Origin: a virus
Virus record (IMG/VR): IMGVR_UViG_3300008952_001413
Coordinates: 1-58,762 of that record
Length of the DNA stretch: 58,762 nt
Strand: one strand, 5' to 3'
Positions 8,518 through 17,609 of the stretch are shown one piece after another. Numbering within the stretch: position 1 is the first letter of the stretch; the number at the start of each line of letters is the position of its first letter. The notes beneath the pieces are model-generated. The model was not told the DNA's origin. It searched no databases and saw only the letters and a program-made list of their open reading frames with translations. Both the position numbers and the translations under genes were made by a program.

Positions 8518-9401
8518 GAGTCTCGGATTTAGACTTTGTTTTTATAAGTTATGCTGAACCAAACAAAGAAGAGAATTGGGCAGACTTGTTAAGCAAAGTG
8601 CCGTGGGCAAAGCGTGTTGACGGAGTTAAAGGATTTGATTCAGCACACAAAGCCGCGGCAGAAAAAGCAGAAACAGATTTTTTTATTTCAGTTGATGGAG
8701 ACAATATTATAGATGAGAGTTTTTTATTACAAACTTTAGATTGGTCTAAAACAGATCCAAAAGCCGTACATCGTTGGCGAGCAAGAAATAATGTTAATAA
8801 TTTAGTATATGGCAATGGTGGTTTGGTAGGATGGCCACGTGAAACTTGTTTGCAAATGAAAACACACGAAAACGCAAAAGATGAAAAAGCAGAAATAGAT
8901 TTTTGTTGGACAGTACCTCATGAAAATTTACATAATTGTTATTCAACTACTGTTATTAATGCAACACCACAACAGGCTTGGATAGCAGGTTATAGAGAAG
9001 GTGTTAAGATGAGTTTAAATCAAGGTAAACATATACCACCACAAAATTTTATGCGTGTTATACAAGGTAGCAATCTTAGAATACTAACCACGTGGATGAC
9101 TGTAGGTGCAGATGTTGAGTATGGCAAGTATGCTATGTTAGGAGCAAGAATGGGTTGTTATTCAACTACTGTGGATTCAACCGAATTTATACAAATTAGA
9201 GAGTTAGATAAAATGGCAGATTTATTTGCAAATGGTATAGTTGAAGATAAAGTAGATGAAGATTTAGAAGTATATGGCAATAGTCTTAAGCAAAGAATAG
9301 ATATACCTTGTGAAAATTTTGATGAAGACCAAAGCAATTTTTTTAAATTTGTAATGCCACGCCCATTCAACACAGGAGTACAAGACCGTGAGTACAAGTA
9401 A
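8502..9401 (+). CDS. glycosyltransferase-like protein with VDGDN motif
   Basis: A protein of 299 residues. DLDFVFISYAEPNKEENW (about 9-26), AKRVDGVKGFDSAHKAAAEKA and then DFFISVDGDNIID (about 59-71) follow the GT2/GT-A order: nucleotide-binding strand, helix, then an acidic DxD (Asp65, Asp67). The C-terminal half of the protein at 19094-20410 shares FISY-EP and the -A-W-KGV-G--LA--AA pattern and is a paralogue. An AAGGAAGG site at 8488-8495 supports the ATG at 8502. The gene is directly followed by the radical SAM array, which overlaps its end. The sugar and acceptor are not known. Confidence 0.65.
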   Translation: MADRVRVSDLDFVFISYAEPNKEENWADLLSKVPWAKRVDGVKGFDSAHKAAAEKAETDFFISVDGDNIIDESFLLQTLDWSKTDPKAVHRWRARNNVNNLVYGNGGLVGWPRETCLQMKTHENAKDEKAEIDFCWTVPHENLHNCYSTTVINATPQQAWIAGYREGVKMSLNQGKHIPPQNFMRVIQGSNLRILTTWMTVGADVEYGKYAMLGARMGCYSTTVDSTEFIQIRELDKMADLFANGIVEDKVDEDLEVYGNSLKQRIDIPCENFDEDQSNFFKFVMPRPFNTGVQDREYK

Positions 9402-10758
9402 TTATAAAGCAGATGCAGAGTTGGCTAAAAGTTTACTTGATAATGTTTCACCAACTATGTGTTTGGCAAAATGGAATCAAGTTTCATTACACTTGCCTAC
9501 TGGATTAACAAACAGTTGCTATCATCCACCTTTACATGAAATAGATGCAACAAAATTAGAAGATAATCCTGCGGCACTACATAATACAGCAGAAAAATTA
9601 AATCAAAGACAACAAATGCTTAAAGGAGAACGGCCTGAGGGTTGTTCATATTGTTGGAAAATGGAAGACACAGGCGAAATGTCAGATAGACATTATCGTT
9701 CTGGTGAACCATGGGCCATGCAAGACTTTACAGCAATTAAACAAAATCCAATGGACGAACGTTGGACACCGAGATATGTGGAAGTAAACTTTAATAATGC
9801 TTGTAATTTTAAGTGTTCTTATTGCTCACCACAATTCTCGACAACGTGGGGGAAGGAGATTGCTGTATATGGCCAATATCCAACATCTCCTCCCCACAAT
9901 GCACCTGAACACTTTCAAGGAAGAAAACGTCCAATACCACATAAAGAAGATAATCCTTATGTTACTGCTTTTTGGAAGTGGTGGCCTACATTATATAAAA
10001 ATTTAAAACATTTTCGTATGACAGGTGGTGAACCTATGATGGACAATAACACATATAAAGTATTTGAATACGTTATTAATAATCCAAAACAAGACTTACA
10101 CTTAAACGTAACCAGTAATATGTGTCCACCTAATAACAAATTAAAAAACAAATATTTTGATATGGTTAAGAAAATCTGTATTGAGGAGAAAGTTGAACAT
10201 TTCATGCAATTTGTTTCAGTTGATGCATGGGGTAAACAAGCAGAATATATTAGAAATGGATTAGAATTTAATCGTATGTGGGATAATGTAGATGAATTTT
10301 TGGATCGTATACCAGTACGTAATTCAGTTACTTTTATAATCACATACAATAATCTTAGTGTTACAAGTTTGGATAAGTTATTAGAAGGTATTTTAGAATT
10401 ACGAAAACGACATAGTAAAACGTATCAACGAGTATGGTTTGATATACCATTGCTTAGACAGCCTGCATGGCAACAGATAACATTATTGCCTGAGGCATAT
10501 CAAGCAATACATGAAGCCAACATAGAATATATGAGAGAAAATTCTGGAGAAGATAAAGGATTACACATATTCAAAGACTTTGAGATTCAAAAAATGTTAC
10601 GCAATTTAGCTTATTGGCGTAAAAATGCAGACACTAGTACGCAAACTAAAAAGAACTTTTACGCATTTTTTAACGAACATGATCGTAGACGCTTAACAAA
10701 CTTTGAAACAGTATTCCCAGAAATGTCAGAATTTTGGCAGGAGTGTAAAAACGCATGA
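9388..10758 (+). CDS. radical SAM protein with N-terminal auxiliary-cluster segment (array copy 1)
   Basis: A protein of 456 residues with a GTG start and a CAGGAG site. Cys139-x3-Cys143-x2-Cys146 is the radical SAM cluster and GGEP (213-216) the SAM-binding motif. Before it lie Cys25, Cys44 and the pair Cys86-x2-Cys89 (GCSYCW-ED-G), spaced like a SPASM/twitch auxiliary cluster but N-terminal to the radical SAM core. With the next gene it forms a subfamily: both have C-x-AKW at the start and SC(Y/H)HP where most other copies have CC. The C-terminus ends in the D-RR--FE--FPE pattern common to the set. Substrate unknown; target could be a peptide, a sugar or a fibre side chain. Confidence 0.8.
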   Translation: MSTSNYKADAELAKSLLDNVSPTMCLAKWNQVSLHLPTGLTNSCYHPPLHEIDATKLEDNPAALHNTAEKLNQRQQMLKGERPEGCSYCWKMEDTGEMSDRHYRSGEPWAMQDFTAIKQNPMDERWTPRYVEVNFNNACNFKCSYCSPQFSTTWGKEIAVYGQYPTSPPHNAPEHFQGRKRPIPHKEDNPYVTAFWKWWPTLYKNLKHFRMTGGEPMMDNNTYKVFEYVINNPKQDLHLNVTSNMCPPNNKLKNKYFDMVKKICIEEKVEHFMQFVSVDAWGKQAEYIRNGLEFNRMWDNVDEFLDRIPVRNSVTFIITYNNLSVTSLDKLLEGILELRKRHSKTYQRVWFDIPLLRQPAWQQITLLPEAYQAIHEANIEYMRENSGEDKGLHIFKDFEIQKMLRNLAYWRKNADTSTQTKKNFYAFFNEHDRRRLTNFETVFPEMSEFWQECKNA

Positions 10759-12098
10759 AAGATTTAGAATATAAAAAACAAATATTAGATACAAAGTCAG
10801 CAAGTTTTTGTGGTGCTAAATGGTTCAATGCAACTATATGGTTAGGCAGTGGTATGACTACAAGTTGTCATCACCCATTACCACACAAAATAGATTTAGA
10901 AGAAATAAAAACAAATCCATCTGCAATACACAATACATGGCAAAAGAAGGAGCAACGTAAACAAATGCAGTGTGGTGAAAGACCTGCAGGTTGTGAATAT
11001 TGTTGGAAAATAGAAGACATTGGCAAAGATGCTATATCAGATAGGGTATACAAATCAAAAATATTTGACAGTGGTCATTTAGAAGAAGCATTTACTGAGA
11101 GTCACGAAATTGATTGGAATTTAAAAACATTAGAAATAGCATTTGACAGAACTTGTAATTTTGCTTGTTCTTATTGCAATCCTGCATTTAGCACAACATG
11201 GGCAAGAGACATTAAACAAAAAGGTCCATACACAGATATGACAACAGACGGAAGAAATCATTTTACTCACAGTCATGAATCAGCAGAACCTTATAAAAAA
11301 GATGAAACTAATCCTTATGTTGAAGCATTTTACACTTGGTGGGAAACAGATTTGCATAAAAGTTTAGATGAATTAAGAATAACAGGCGGTGAACCTATGA
11401 TGTCGCCTAATTTATGGAGACTGTTAGATTGGATAGAAACACAAGGACACAAAATGAATCCTCATATGCGTATTGCAATTAATTCTAATTTAGGTGCAAA
11501 ACAAGATATTATAGAACGTTTTAAAAAGAAATTAAAAAACTTTGATAGATTTCACTTGTACACTAGTAATGAAGCAACATTTAGACAAGCAGAATATATT
11601 AGAGACGGATTAAATTATGGAGATTGGTATAGTCAAGTATTACACATGATGGTTGATAAAGTACCAGCAGAAATTCACAATATGTGTACAATCAATGCAT
11701 TGTGTTTAGAATCACTGGCTGAATTTTTAGAAAAAATTGTATGGTTAAAAAATGCAAGTAAGATTTACGGACCAACAATAAATTATACACTTAATATTTT
11801 AAGGTTTCCAAGTTTTCAATCACCTTTGGTATTGCCAGATGATTTACGTAATAAGTTTAAAGGGGATATTGAAAAATTTTTAAAAAATAATCAACAACAT
11901 TTAGAAGAAATGGAAATTAATCATACACAAAGATTAATTGATTATTTAGATGTTGTTAAAACACCACACGCTGGAGCGGCCGCAAGAGAAAAATTACAAA
12001 AAGACTTTAAGTTATTTTATAGTCAATATGACAAACGAAGAGGAAAAGATTTTGAAAAAACTTTCCCAATAATAGGAGAATGGTATCGTGGCATATGA
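10755..12098 (+). CDS. radical SAM protein with N-terminal auxiliary-cluster segment (array copy 2)
   Basis: A protein of 447 residues, the closest relative in the window of the gene just upstream, with which it overlaps by four bases. Cys134-x3-Cys138-x2-Cys141 is the cluster motif; GGEP lies at 211-214. The N-terminal cysteines are Cys19, Cys38 (in SCHHP) and Cys80-x2-Cys83 (GCEYCWKIED). The two copies also share a NP(A/S)A(I/L)HNT segment between the second and third N-terminal cysteine positions. I infer a tandem duplication followed by divergence. The product is unknown. Confidence 0.8.
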   Translation: MKDLEYKKQILDTKSASFCGAKWFNATIWLGSGMTTSCHHPLPHKIDLEEIKTNPSAIHNTWQKKEQRKQMQCGERPAGCEYCWKIEDIGKDAISDRVYKSKIFDSGHLEEAFTESHEIDWNLKTLEIAFDRTCNFACSYCNPAFSTTWARDIKQKGPYTDMTTDGRNHFTHSHESAEPYKKDETNPYVEAFYTWWETDLHKSLDELRITGGEPMMSPNLWRLLDWIETQGHKMNPHMRIAINSNLGAKQDIIERFKKKLKNFDRFHLYTSNEATFRQAEYIRDGLNYGDWYSQVLHMMVDKVPAEIHNMCTINALCLESLAEFLEKIVWLKNASKIYGPTINYTLNILRFPSFQSPLVLPDDLRNKFKGDIEKFLKNNQQHLEEMEINHTQRLIDYLDVVKTPHAGAAAREKLQKDFKLFYSQYDKRRGKDFEKTFPIIGEWYRGI

Positions 12099-13380
12099 GT
12101 ACGGAGCAAAAGAGCCTGAGAAATTAAAAATAAAAGATATGACTCCTAAACAAAAGGAGTTATTAATAGAAAGTGACAATTTTTGTATGTTGCCATGGAT
12201 GCACCTTCACGCATTTCCAGATGGCAGAGCATATTCTTGTTGTTTTGCTTTAGACAAATTGCCAGTTGGTGATCTTAATAAACAATCAATGGCTGAAGTT
12301 TGGAATGGTGATAAAATGAAACAAATGCGTTTGAATATGTTAGCAAACAAACCATCACGTGAATGTTTTAAGTGTTATGATCAAGAAAAATCTGGATTCT
12401 TTAGTTTACGTTTAAGTTCAAACAAACATTTTGGACATAATATTGATATGGTTAATACTACACAGTCAGATGGTTCAGCAGACTTTGTAATAAAATATTG
12501 GGATATACGTTTTAGTAATTTGTGTAACATGGCTTGTAGAAGTTGTGGTACATGGTTTAGTTCTAATTGGTACGAAGATCACAAAAAATTAACAGGTAGT
12601 CCACCACCCCATGCAAAAATTATGAAAGTTGGTAGGACTTCTAATGATATATGGGATCAATTATTAGAACAATTTGATCATGTGGAACAGTTTTATTTTG
12701 CTGGTGGTGAACCAATTATAATGGAAGAACATCTAAGAATTTTAAAAGAATTAGACAAACGTAAAATGTATCATGTTAGGTTAATTTATAATACAAATTT
12801 TAGTAAGTCCAAATTTAAAGGTACAGATATATTTGAATTATGGAATAAATTTGATTCAGTATCTATAGGAGCAAGTTTAGATGCAGAAGGACCAAGAGCA
12901 GAATTAATGCGTAAAGGAACTGTATGGAAAGATATTGTAGCAAATAGAAAACGTATGTTAGTAGTTTGTCCACAAGTTGATTTTTATATTAGTTCAACAG
13001 TAGGATTAGTAAATGCATTACACGTTGTAGATTTTCATAAGAATTGGGTAGAGCAAGGATTGATTAAACCACAAGATTTTAATTTTAATTTATTGCAGTT
13101 TCCGTTATGGCAACGTATGGATCTTTTGCCAGAAGAATTTAAGCAACAAATAAAAGAAAAATACGAAAAACATATAGAATGGTTAAAAGCACAAGATCAT
13201 CTTACTCGTGCAACTAAAGGATATGAAAGTGCTTTGGATTATCTTTTTAGAAGAGATAAAACAGATAAACTTGAATTGTTTTTCAGAGAAACAAAGAAAT
13301 ATGATAAAATTAGAGACGAAACGTTTACTGATACGTTTCCAGAATGGAAAGAATTATTTGACAAATATGAAAAAAATTAA
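12088..13380 (+). CDS. radical SAM protein with N-terminal auxiliary-cluster segment (array copy 3)
   Basis: A protein of 430 residues with a GTG start, preceded by AGGAGA. NFCMLPW (Cys33), a CC pair (51-52), and CFKCYDQE (Cys93, Cys96) form the N-terminal auxiliary segment; Cys146-x3-Cys150-x2-Cys153 is the radical SAM cluster and GGEP is at 206-209. PDGRAYSCC just before the CC pair matches the G-x4-C core of SPASM domains, but located ahead of the radical SAM core. The C-terminus carries KYDKIRDETFTDTFPEW, the family's D--R-----FPE ending. It overlaps the next gene by 14 bases. Confidence 0.8.
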   Translation: MAYEYGAKEPEKLKIKDMTPKQKELLIESDNFCMLPWMHLHAFPDGRAYSCCFALDKLPVGDLNKQSMAEVWNGDKMKQMRLNMLANKPSRECFKCYDQEKSGFFSLRLSSNKHFGHNIDMVNTTQSDGSADFVIKYWDIRFSNLCNMACRSCGTWFSSNWYEDHKKLTGSPPPHAKIMKVGRTSNDIWDQLLEQFDHVEQFYFAGGEPIIMEEHLRILKELDKRKMYHVRLIYNTNFSKSKFKGTDIFELWNKFDSVSIGASLDAEGPRAELMRKGTVWKDIVANRKRMLVVCPQVDFYISSTVGLVNALHVVDFHKNWVEQGLIKPQDFNFNLLQFPLWQRMDLLPEEFKQQIKEKYEKHIEWLKAQDHLTRATKGYESALDYLFRRDKTDKLELFFRETKKYDKIRDETFTDTFPEWKELFDKYEKN

Positions 13381-14713
13381 ACCAAACGAAGGTAATAAAA
13401 CATTCTGTATGGCGCCATGGGTGCATACTTATATGTCACCTCAAATGGAAAGGCGATTGTGTTGTGCAAGTCGTGAAGATTCCAATAATTTTAAACAATA
13501 TATTGACACACTACCAAAAGATTATAAGAGTAATATAAGTTCAGGTAAAATTAATTTAAAAAGTTTAGATGAGCATTGGAATTCTGAATATATGAAATCA
13601 GTTAGGCTTAAATTAATGGCCGGAGAAGAAATACCACAATGTGCTACTTGTAATCATAAACTGCTTAATGCACAGGTGTATAGACAGCACTTCAACAGAT
13701 TTTACGGAAACGATATAGATAAAGCATTTGAGTCAACAGATGACACCGGTGTAACAACAATGAAAGTTGTTAGTTGGGATTATAGATTTTCTAATCTTTG
13801 TAATTTTAGTTGTAGAATGTGTGGTGATATGTTGAGTAGTAGTTGGGAGGCGGAAAATAAAAAACATCGCAAACCTGAACTATACACAAAATATAGAATT
13901 TGGGGTAGGAAAGATGTACAAGCAATATTGCAAAAGTTCCATGATCAAACAATGGTTAAAGAATTTACAAAAGCAATTGAAGAGAAAACTATTAGAGAGT
14001 TTTATTGGTGCGGTGGAGAACCGTTAATGTGGAAAATACACTGGATTGCCATGCAACGTGTAGTAGAATTAGGATATGCAAATCAAGTTTATGTTAGGTA
14101 TAATTCTAATATGAGTAGAATTAAATTTTTTAAATTAAATTTATTTGATGATATTCTTTCAAAATTTCAAGATTGGCAAATAAATGCATCAATAGACGGA
14201 ACTGGCGAAATTGGTGAATATATTAGAACAGGTTTAAAATATAACGAATGGTATTCTAATATGCAATATGCAAAAAAATTCGTAAGGCATCCAAGACAAT
14301 TACAATTAGATCTTACTGTAACACTTCCTGGATTATTTGACTTAGAAAATATGTATGAATTACAAAAAGATTTGAAAATACCGTTATTATGTAAAAAAGT
14401 ATTTACTTTTAGTCCTGATGTATTCATGAGTCCTTTGTTTATGCCTCAAAAATTATTACACAAAATGGTAGACAAAGTTAAAGACAAAGTTAAAAACGAA
14501 AAACCTACAGTGTTTAACATGGCATTTTTAGAAGGATTGGACGATTTGAAAAATCATCCTACTAATGAACAACGTTATGATAAAGAAACTTGTATGAAAG
14601 GTTGGAAATCAGGAAAAGAAGAATGCGAGCGTTTAGATAAAATTCGTGGAACAGATATTACAAAAATATTAATAAAAGAACCAGAGGTATTGGAATGGTG
14701 GAAAAGTATATAA
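13367..14713 (+). CDS. radical SAM protein with N-terminal auxiliary-cluster segment (array copy 4)
   Basis: A protein of 448 residues when started at the ATG at 13367, which overlaps the end of copy 3; the open frame runs further upstream but that extension lies inside copy 3 and lacks homology. TFCMAPW (Cys14), CC (32-33), CATC (Cys92, Cys95), then Cys145-x3-Cys149-x2-Cys152 and CGGEP (GGEP at 216-219). The spacing agrees with copy 3, with an extra 10-15 residues before CATC. The ending LDKIRGTDITKI--EPEVLEWW is a weaker version of the family's C-terminal signature. Substrate unknown. Confidence 0.8.
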   Translation: MKKIKPNEGNKTFCMAPWVHTYMSPQMERRLCCASREDSNNFKQYIDTLPKDYKSNISSGKINLKSLDEHWNSEYMKSVRLKLMAGEEIPQCATCNHKLLNAQVYRQHFNRFYGNDIDKAFESTDDTGVTTMKVVSWDYRFSNLCNFSCRMCGDMLSSSWEAENKKHRKPELYTKYRIWGRKDVQAILQKFHDQTMVKEFTKAIEEKTIREFYWCGGEPLMWKIHWIAMQRVVELGYANQVYVRYNSNMSRIKFFKLNLFDDILSKFQDWQINASIDGTGEIGEYIRTGLKYNEWYSNMQYAKKFVRHPRQLQLDLTVTLPGLFDLENMYELQKDLKIPLLCKKVFTFSPDVFMSPLFMPQKLLHKMVDKVKDKVKNEKPTVFNMAFLEGLDDLKNHPTNEQRYDKETCMKGWKSGKEECERLDKIRGTDITKILIKEPEVLEWWKSI

Positions 14714-15861
14714 AATCAAATATATGTCCATTACCGTGGACACATTTAGAAGTAGATGTAAATGGAGGTGCTTCGCCTTGTTGTTTATATAAAGGAAATA
14801 TACCCAATGTTAAAGTATATGAAACTGATTTAAAAACAATACAAAGTTCTGAATATATGAAAAAATTAAGACAAAAATTTAAAAATGGAGAACGTCCTTT
14901 AAGTTGTGAAAGTTGTTGGCAAGAAGAAAGTGTTGGAAAAACATCAAAACGTATGAATTCAATTTATAAAATGCGTAACAGTTTAAAAGACTGGACCCCT
15001 AATAGCGAGCCAACACTAAAGTTTATAGATTTTAAGTTGGGCAACGTATGTAATTTAAAATGTAGAATATGTGGCAGTTGGAGTTCCAGCAAGTGGGCAC
15101 AGGAAGAATTAGATTATGGAGAAAATCCAGTCGCAAGAAAAAATCTAAAAGAAGGTGGTTGGCCAAAAAAACATCCTACATTTTTTGATGACATACAAGA
15201 ATGTTTAGCAGATGCAGAATATTTTGAGTTTACAGGTGGTGAACCTTTTATGATACGAGATCATTTTAAAATATTAATGCATTGTGTTGAAAAAGGTTAT
15301 GCAAAAAATATAGATATACACTACAACACAAATGGAACACAATTGCCGCCTAGAGAAATATTTGACCTGTGGAGATATTTTAAAAGAGTTGAAATAGCAT
15401 TTAGTATTGATGATGTAGGAGAGCAGTTTCAATATCAAAGACACCCTGCTAACTGGAGAGAAGTTAATCATAATCTTGTAGAGTTTAAAACATATCAAAC
15501 TCATAATATGGAGTTTCAAATTTGTACAACAATTAGTATTTTTAATATTTTTAGTTTAGCAAAAATTTCATTATGGGTAGCACAATATCAACCTAAATTC
15601 TTTTATGTTAATACCTGTTTTGATCCAGATTATTTTAACATACAAACATTACCTAAACAGGTTAAAAATATTGTTAATAGTAGATACTCAATGCTTACAG
15701 ATTTTCAACCCACATTAAGATTTATGAATTCAGCACATAGAGATTCAGAAGAAATTAGAGAGCAAAGAAAAGCAAGGATATTACAAACAGACAAGTATAG
15801 AAAAGAAGATTTTGGAGATGTTTTTCCACTTTTAAATAAGGTATTACAAATATATGAATAA
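14695..15861 (+). CDS. radical SAM protein with N-terminal auxiliary-cluster segment (array copy 5)
   Basis: A protein of 388 residues, the shortest of the plus-strand set. NICPLPW (Cys11), GGASPCC (Cys29-30), CESCWQEE (Cys71, Cys74), radical SAM cluster Cys119-x3-Cys123-x2-Cys126 and GGEP at 181-184. The WSSSKWAQEE segment after the cluster is shared with several other copies as (W/Q)SS-x(3-5). It ends with DVFPLLNKV. It overlaps copy 4 by 19 bases and is followed by an SGNH hydrolase gene that overlaps its stop, so the array and the hydrolase are probably one transcript. Confidence 0.8.
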   Translation: MVEKYIKSNICPLPWTHLEVDVNGGASPCCLYKGNIPNVKVYETDLKTIQSSEYMKKLRQKFKNGERPLSCESCWQEESVGKTSKRMNSIYKMRNSLKDWTPNSEPTLKFIDFKLGNVCNLKCRICGSWSSSKWAQEELDYGENPVARKNLKEGGWPKKHPTFFDDIQECLADAEYFEFTGGEPFMIRDHFKILMHCVEKGYAKNIDIHYNTNGTQLPPREIFDLWRYFKRVEIAFSIDDVGEQFQYQRHPANWREVNHNLVEFKTYQTHNMEFQICTTISIFNIFSLAKISLWVAQYQPKFFYVNTCFDPDYFNIQTLPKQVKNIVNSRYSMLTDFQPTLRFMNSAHRDSEEIREQRKARILQTDKYRKEDFGDVFPLLNKVLQIYE

Positions 15862-16675
15862 AAAATTTATAGCAGGAGGTTGTAGTTTTACATTTGGACA
15901 CGAATTGTCTGATGATAATGAAGGTAAAACACCATCTAAGCAAAGTTGGGCATATGTTTTAAGTCAAGAAGAAAATTATTGTCAACCAGACAATTATATT
16001 TGTACAGCAAGACCTGGTACAGGAAATCCAGGAATTGCAAGAAGAGTTTTTAATGCAGTAGCAAATACAACAGATATTGGTTGTGTTGTTGTAATGTGGA
16101 GTTTTTTATCTCGTTATGATTGGGCGATGCCACGACATAGAAATTTAGAAAAAACTCGTTGGGCAACAATATCTCCCTGGGACACTAAAATAGCAAGTGA
16201 AGAGCGACATACTGCGTTAGTAGGATCCGAAGCACAACAAGAACAATGGAAAAGAAGAGAAGAGTTATTAATTAATACAGGAGTTAAACCATTTGCTGAA
16301 GCAATTTATAAACACGCCGCTAATGAATATCATGAAACATATTTGAGCTGGAAATCTATTATTTGGTTACAGAATATTTTAGAAAAAAAGAAAATTCCAT
16401 ATATGTTTACACTTGCTGATAATAGTTTGTTTTACAGAGACTTTGATAACCACAAAGATCAAGATCCATTTATGTTAGCATTACATAAAGAAATAGATTT
16501 AACCAGATGGTTTTTCTTTGGTGATCGTTGTATGGGATTTAATCAATGGGCATTATTGAATGAATATGAACGTGGTACAACACACCCGCTAGACAAAGCA
16601 CACAGAGATGCTGTAAAATTAATGCAACCTAAGTTTAATGAAATAATAGGAGGAAAAAATGTTCGGATGGATTAA
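15854..16675 (+). CDS. SGNH/GDSL-like hydrolase
   Basis: A protein of 273 residues. FIAGGCSFTFGHEL carries the block I nucleophile (Ser11) in the GCSFT form used by many phage and marine bacterial SGNH proteins. GTGNPGIARR supplies a glycine/asparagine region, and HPLDKAHRDAV near the C-terminus fits the DxxH catalytic pair of block V. SGNH enzymes cleave or transfer acyl esters; in glycan clusters they often add or remove O-acetyl groups. The start overlaps the stop of radical SAM copy 5. The role, perhaps trimming a decorated glycan, is inference. Confidence 0.65.
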   Translation: MNKKFIAGGCSFTFGHELSDDNEGKTPSKQSWAYVLSQEENYCQPDNYICTARPGTGNPGIARRVFNAVANTTDIGCVVVMWSFLSRYDWAMPRHRNLEKTRWATISPWDTKIASEERHTALVGSEAQQEQWKRREELLINTGVKPFAEAIYKHAANEYHETYLSWKSIIWLQNILEKKKIPYMFTLADNSLFYRDFDNHKDQDPFMLALHKEIDLTRWFFFGDRCMGFNQWALLNEYERGTTHPLDKAHRDAVKLMQPKFNEIIGGKNVRMD

Positions 16676-16763
16676 AAAAATAATCAATAAGATTAAGCAA
16701 GAACTTGCTTATCGTAAAAGATTAAAAGAACTAAAGAAAAAAGACCCGTTTATATACAAATAA
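16659..16763 (+). CDS. very small basic protein of 34 residues
   Basis: A short gene with an excellent ribosome site (ATAGGAGG at 16646-16653, five bases before the ATG). The protein starts MFGWIKKIINKIKQEL, is rich in Lys and ends KELKKKDPFIYK. The ending resembles, from memory, tiny proteins in T4-like cyanophages that also finish in DPFIYK; I cannot verify that here. It overlaps the end of the hydrolase gene by 17 bases and looks like an amphipathic helix. Function unknown. Confidence 0.6.
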   Translation: MFGWIKKIINKIKQELAYRKRLKELKKKDPFIYK

Positions 16764-16770
16764 GATTTAA

Positions 16771-17058
16771 ATGGAAATTAAATGTAAAAAATTTAGTCGA
16801 AGGTTTAATATTAAACATAAATGGGGAAATTATAATATTGTTAATGGTTGGAAAGTTTATATTAACGGTAAGAAATATCCTAGGAAGTTTAGTTGGATTT
16901 ATCTCTATGAAAAAAATGCATTTTGGTTTGCTTTAGCAGAAGCAGGAAATTTATTAGCACAAATTAAAATGTATAATATAAGAGGATTTATAATAAAACC
17001 ACACTCTCTTGCATCTCCGTATTATGGAGAGAGTGAAGAAATAAAAGTAAACAAATGA
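16771..17058 (+). CDS. small basic protein of 95 residues, unknown
   Basis: It starts MEIKCKKFSRRFNIKHKWG, has VNGWKVYINGKKYPRKFSW in the middle, and an Ala/Leu-rich helix (FWFALAEAGNLLAQIKMY). No family is recognised. It is coupled to the next gene by an ATGA overlap at 17055. It could be a small nucleic acid-binding protein judging by its charge, but this is a guess. Confidence 0.5.
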   Translation: MEIKCKKFSRRFNIKHKWGNYNIVNGWKVYINGKKYPRKFSWIYLYEKNAFWFALAEAGNLLAQIKMYNIRGFIIKPHSLASPYYGESEEIKVNK

Positions 17059-17609
17059 AAAAAATTAAAAAGTTAACATTTGATTGGCTTAAAAAAGTGG
17101 AGTTAGTTGAAATGAAATATTGTCATTTCAAAGAAGATCCTGTGAGGCCTGAATTGGATAATAAGTTTAGAAAAGATTGGGGTAGAAAAATATATGGTTT
17201 AAAACTTGGCAAAGATATTGTTGCGGTTATGTGCTTTGCCTTTACACACGAAATACCAAAGACGATAGAAGAATTAGATTTAATGAGTAAAGATGCTTTT
17301 ATACAGGCAACTCATAGAGCAGGAATACAAGGCAATATTGCTATTGCTTATACAGTTTGGTCAAAGAAAAAAGGTGGTGGAAAAAGAATAATACAAGAAG
17401 TTTTTAAAATGATTAAAAAATCAAATCATTTAAATCGATTAGTTACATTATCACCATTAACAGATATGGCACGAGAATTTCATTTAAGGAATGGTGCTAA
17501 AGAATTACAAGTAAACAAAACCTCACAAAATTTTGAATATACAATTGAAAATAAATGGTGGAAAAATTATTTAAAACAAGCAAAAAAATGGTTTAAATTA
17601 AAAAGATGA
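17055..17609 (+). CDS. GNAT-like acetyltransferase
   Basis: A protein of 184 residues. The core IAIAYTVWSKKKGGGKRIIQEVFK (about residues 95-118) resembles the GNAT pattern of a beta strand followed by a Gly-rich acetyl-CoA pyrophosphate loop and a helix; LVTLSPLTDMAREFHLRNGAKEL is the usual beta5-helix-NGF/A segment that places the substrate. The length suits the family. The acceptor is unknown; its neighbours are a carbamoyltransferase and radical SAM genes, so an amino sugar or peptide amine is possible. ATGA overlaps with both neighbours indicate translational coupling. Confidence 0.55.
   Translation: MKKIKKLTFDWLKKVELVEMKYCHFKEDPVRPELDNKFRKDWGRKIYGLKLGKDIVAVMCFAFTHEIPKTIEELDLMSKDAFIQATHRAGIQGNIAIAYTVWSKKKGGGKRIIQEVFKMIKKSNHLNRLVTLSPLTDMAREFHLRNGAKELQVNKTSQNFEYTIENKWWKNYLKQAKKWFKLKR

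Noticed and set aside
13208-13366. A longer start for radical SAM copy 4
   Set aside because: The extra 53 residues lie inside the preceding gene in another frame and lack similarity to the other copies, which begin close to the first cysteine.
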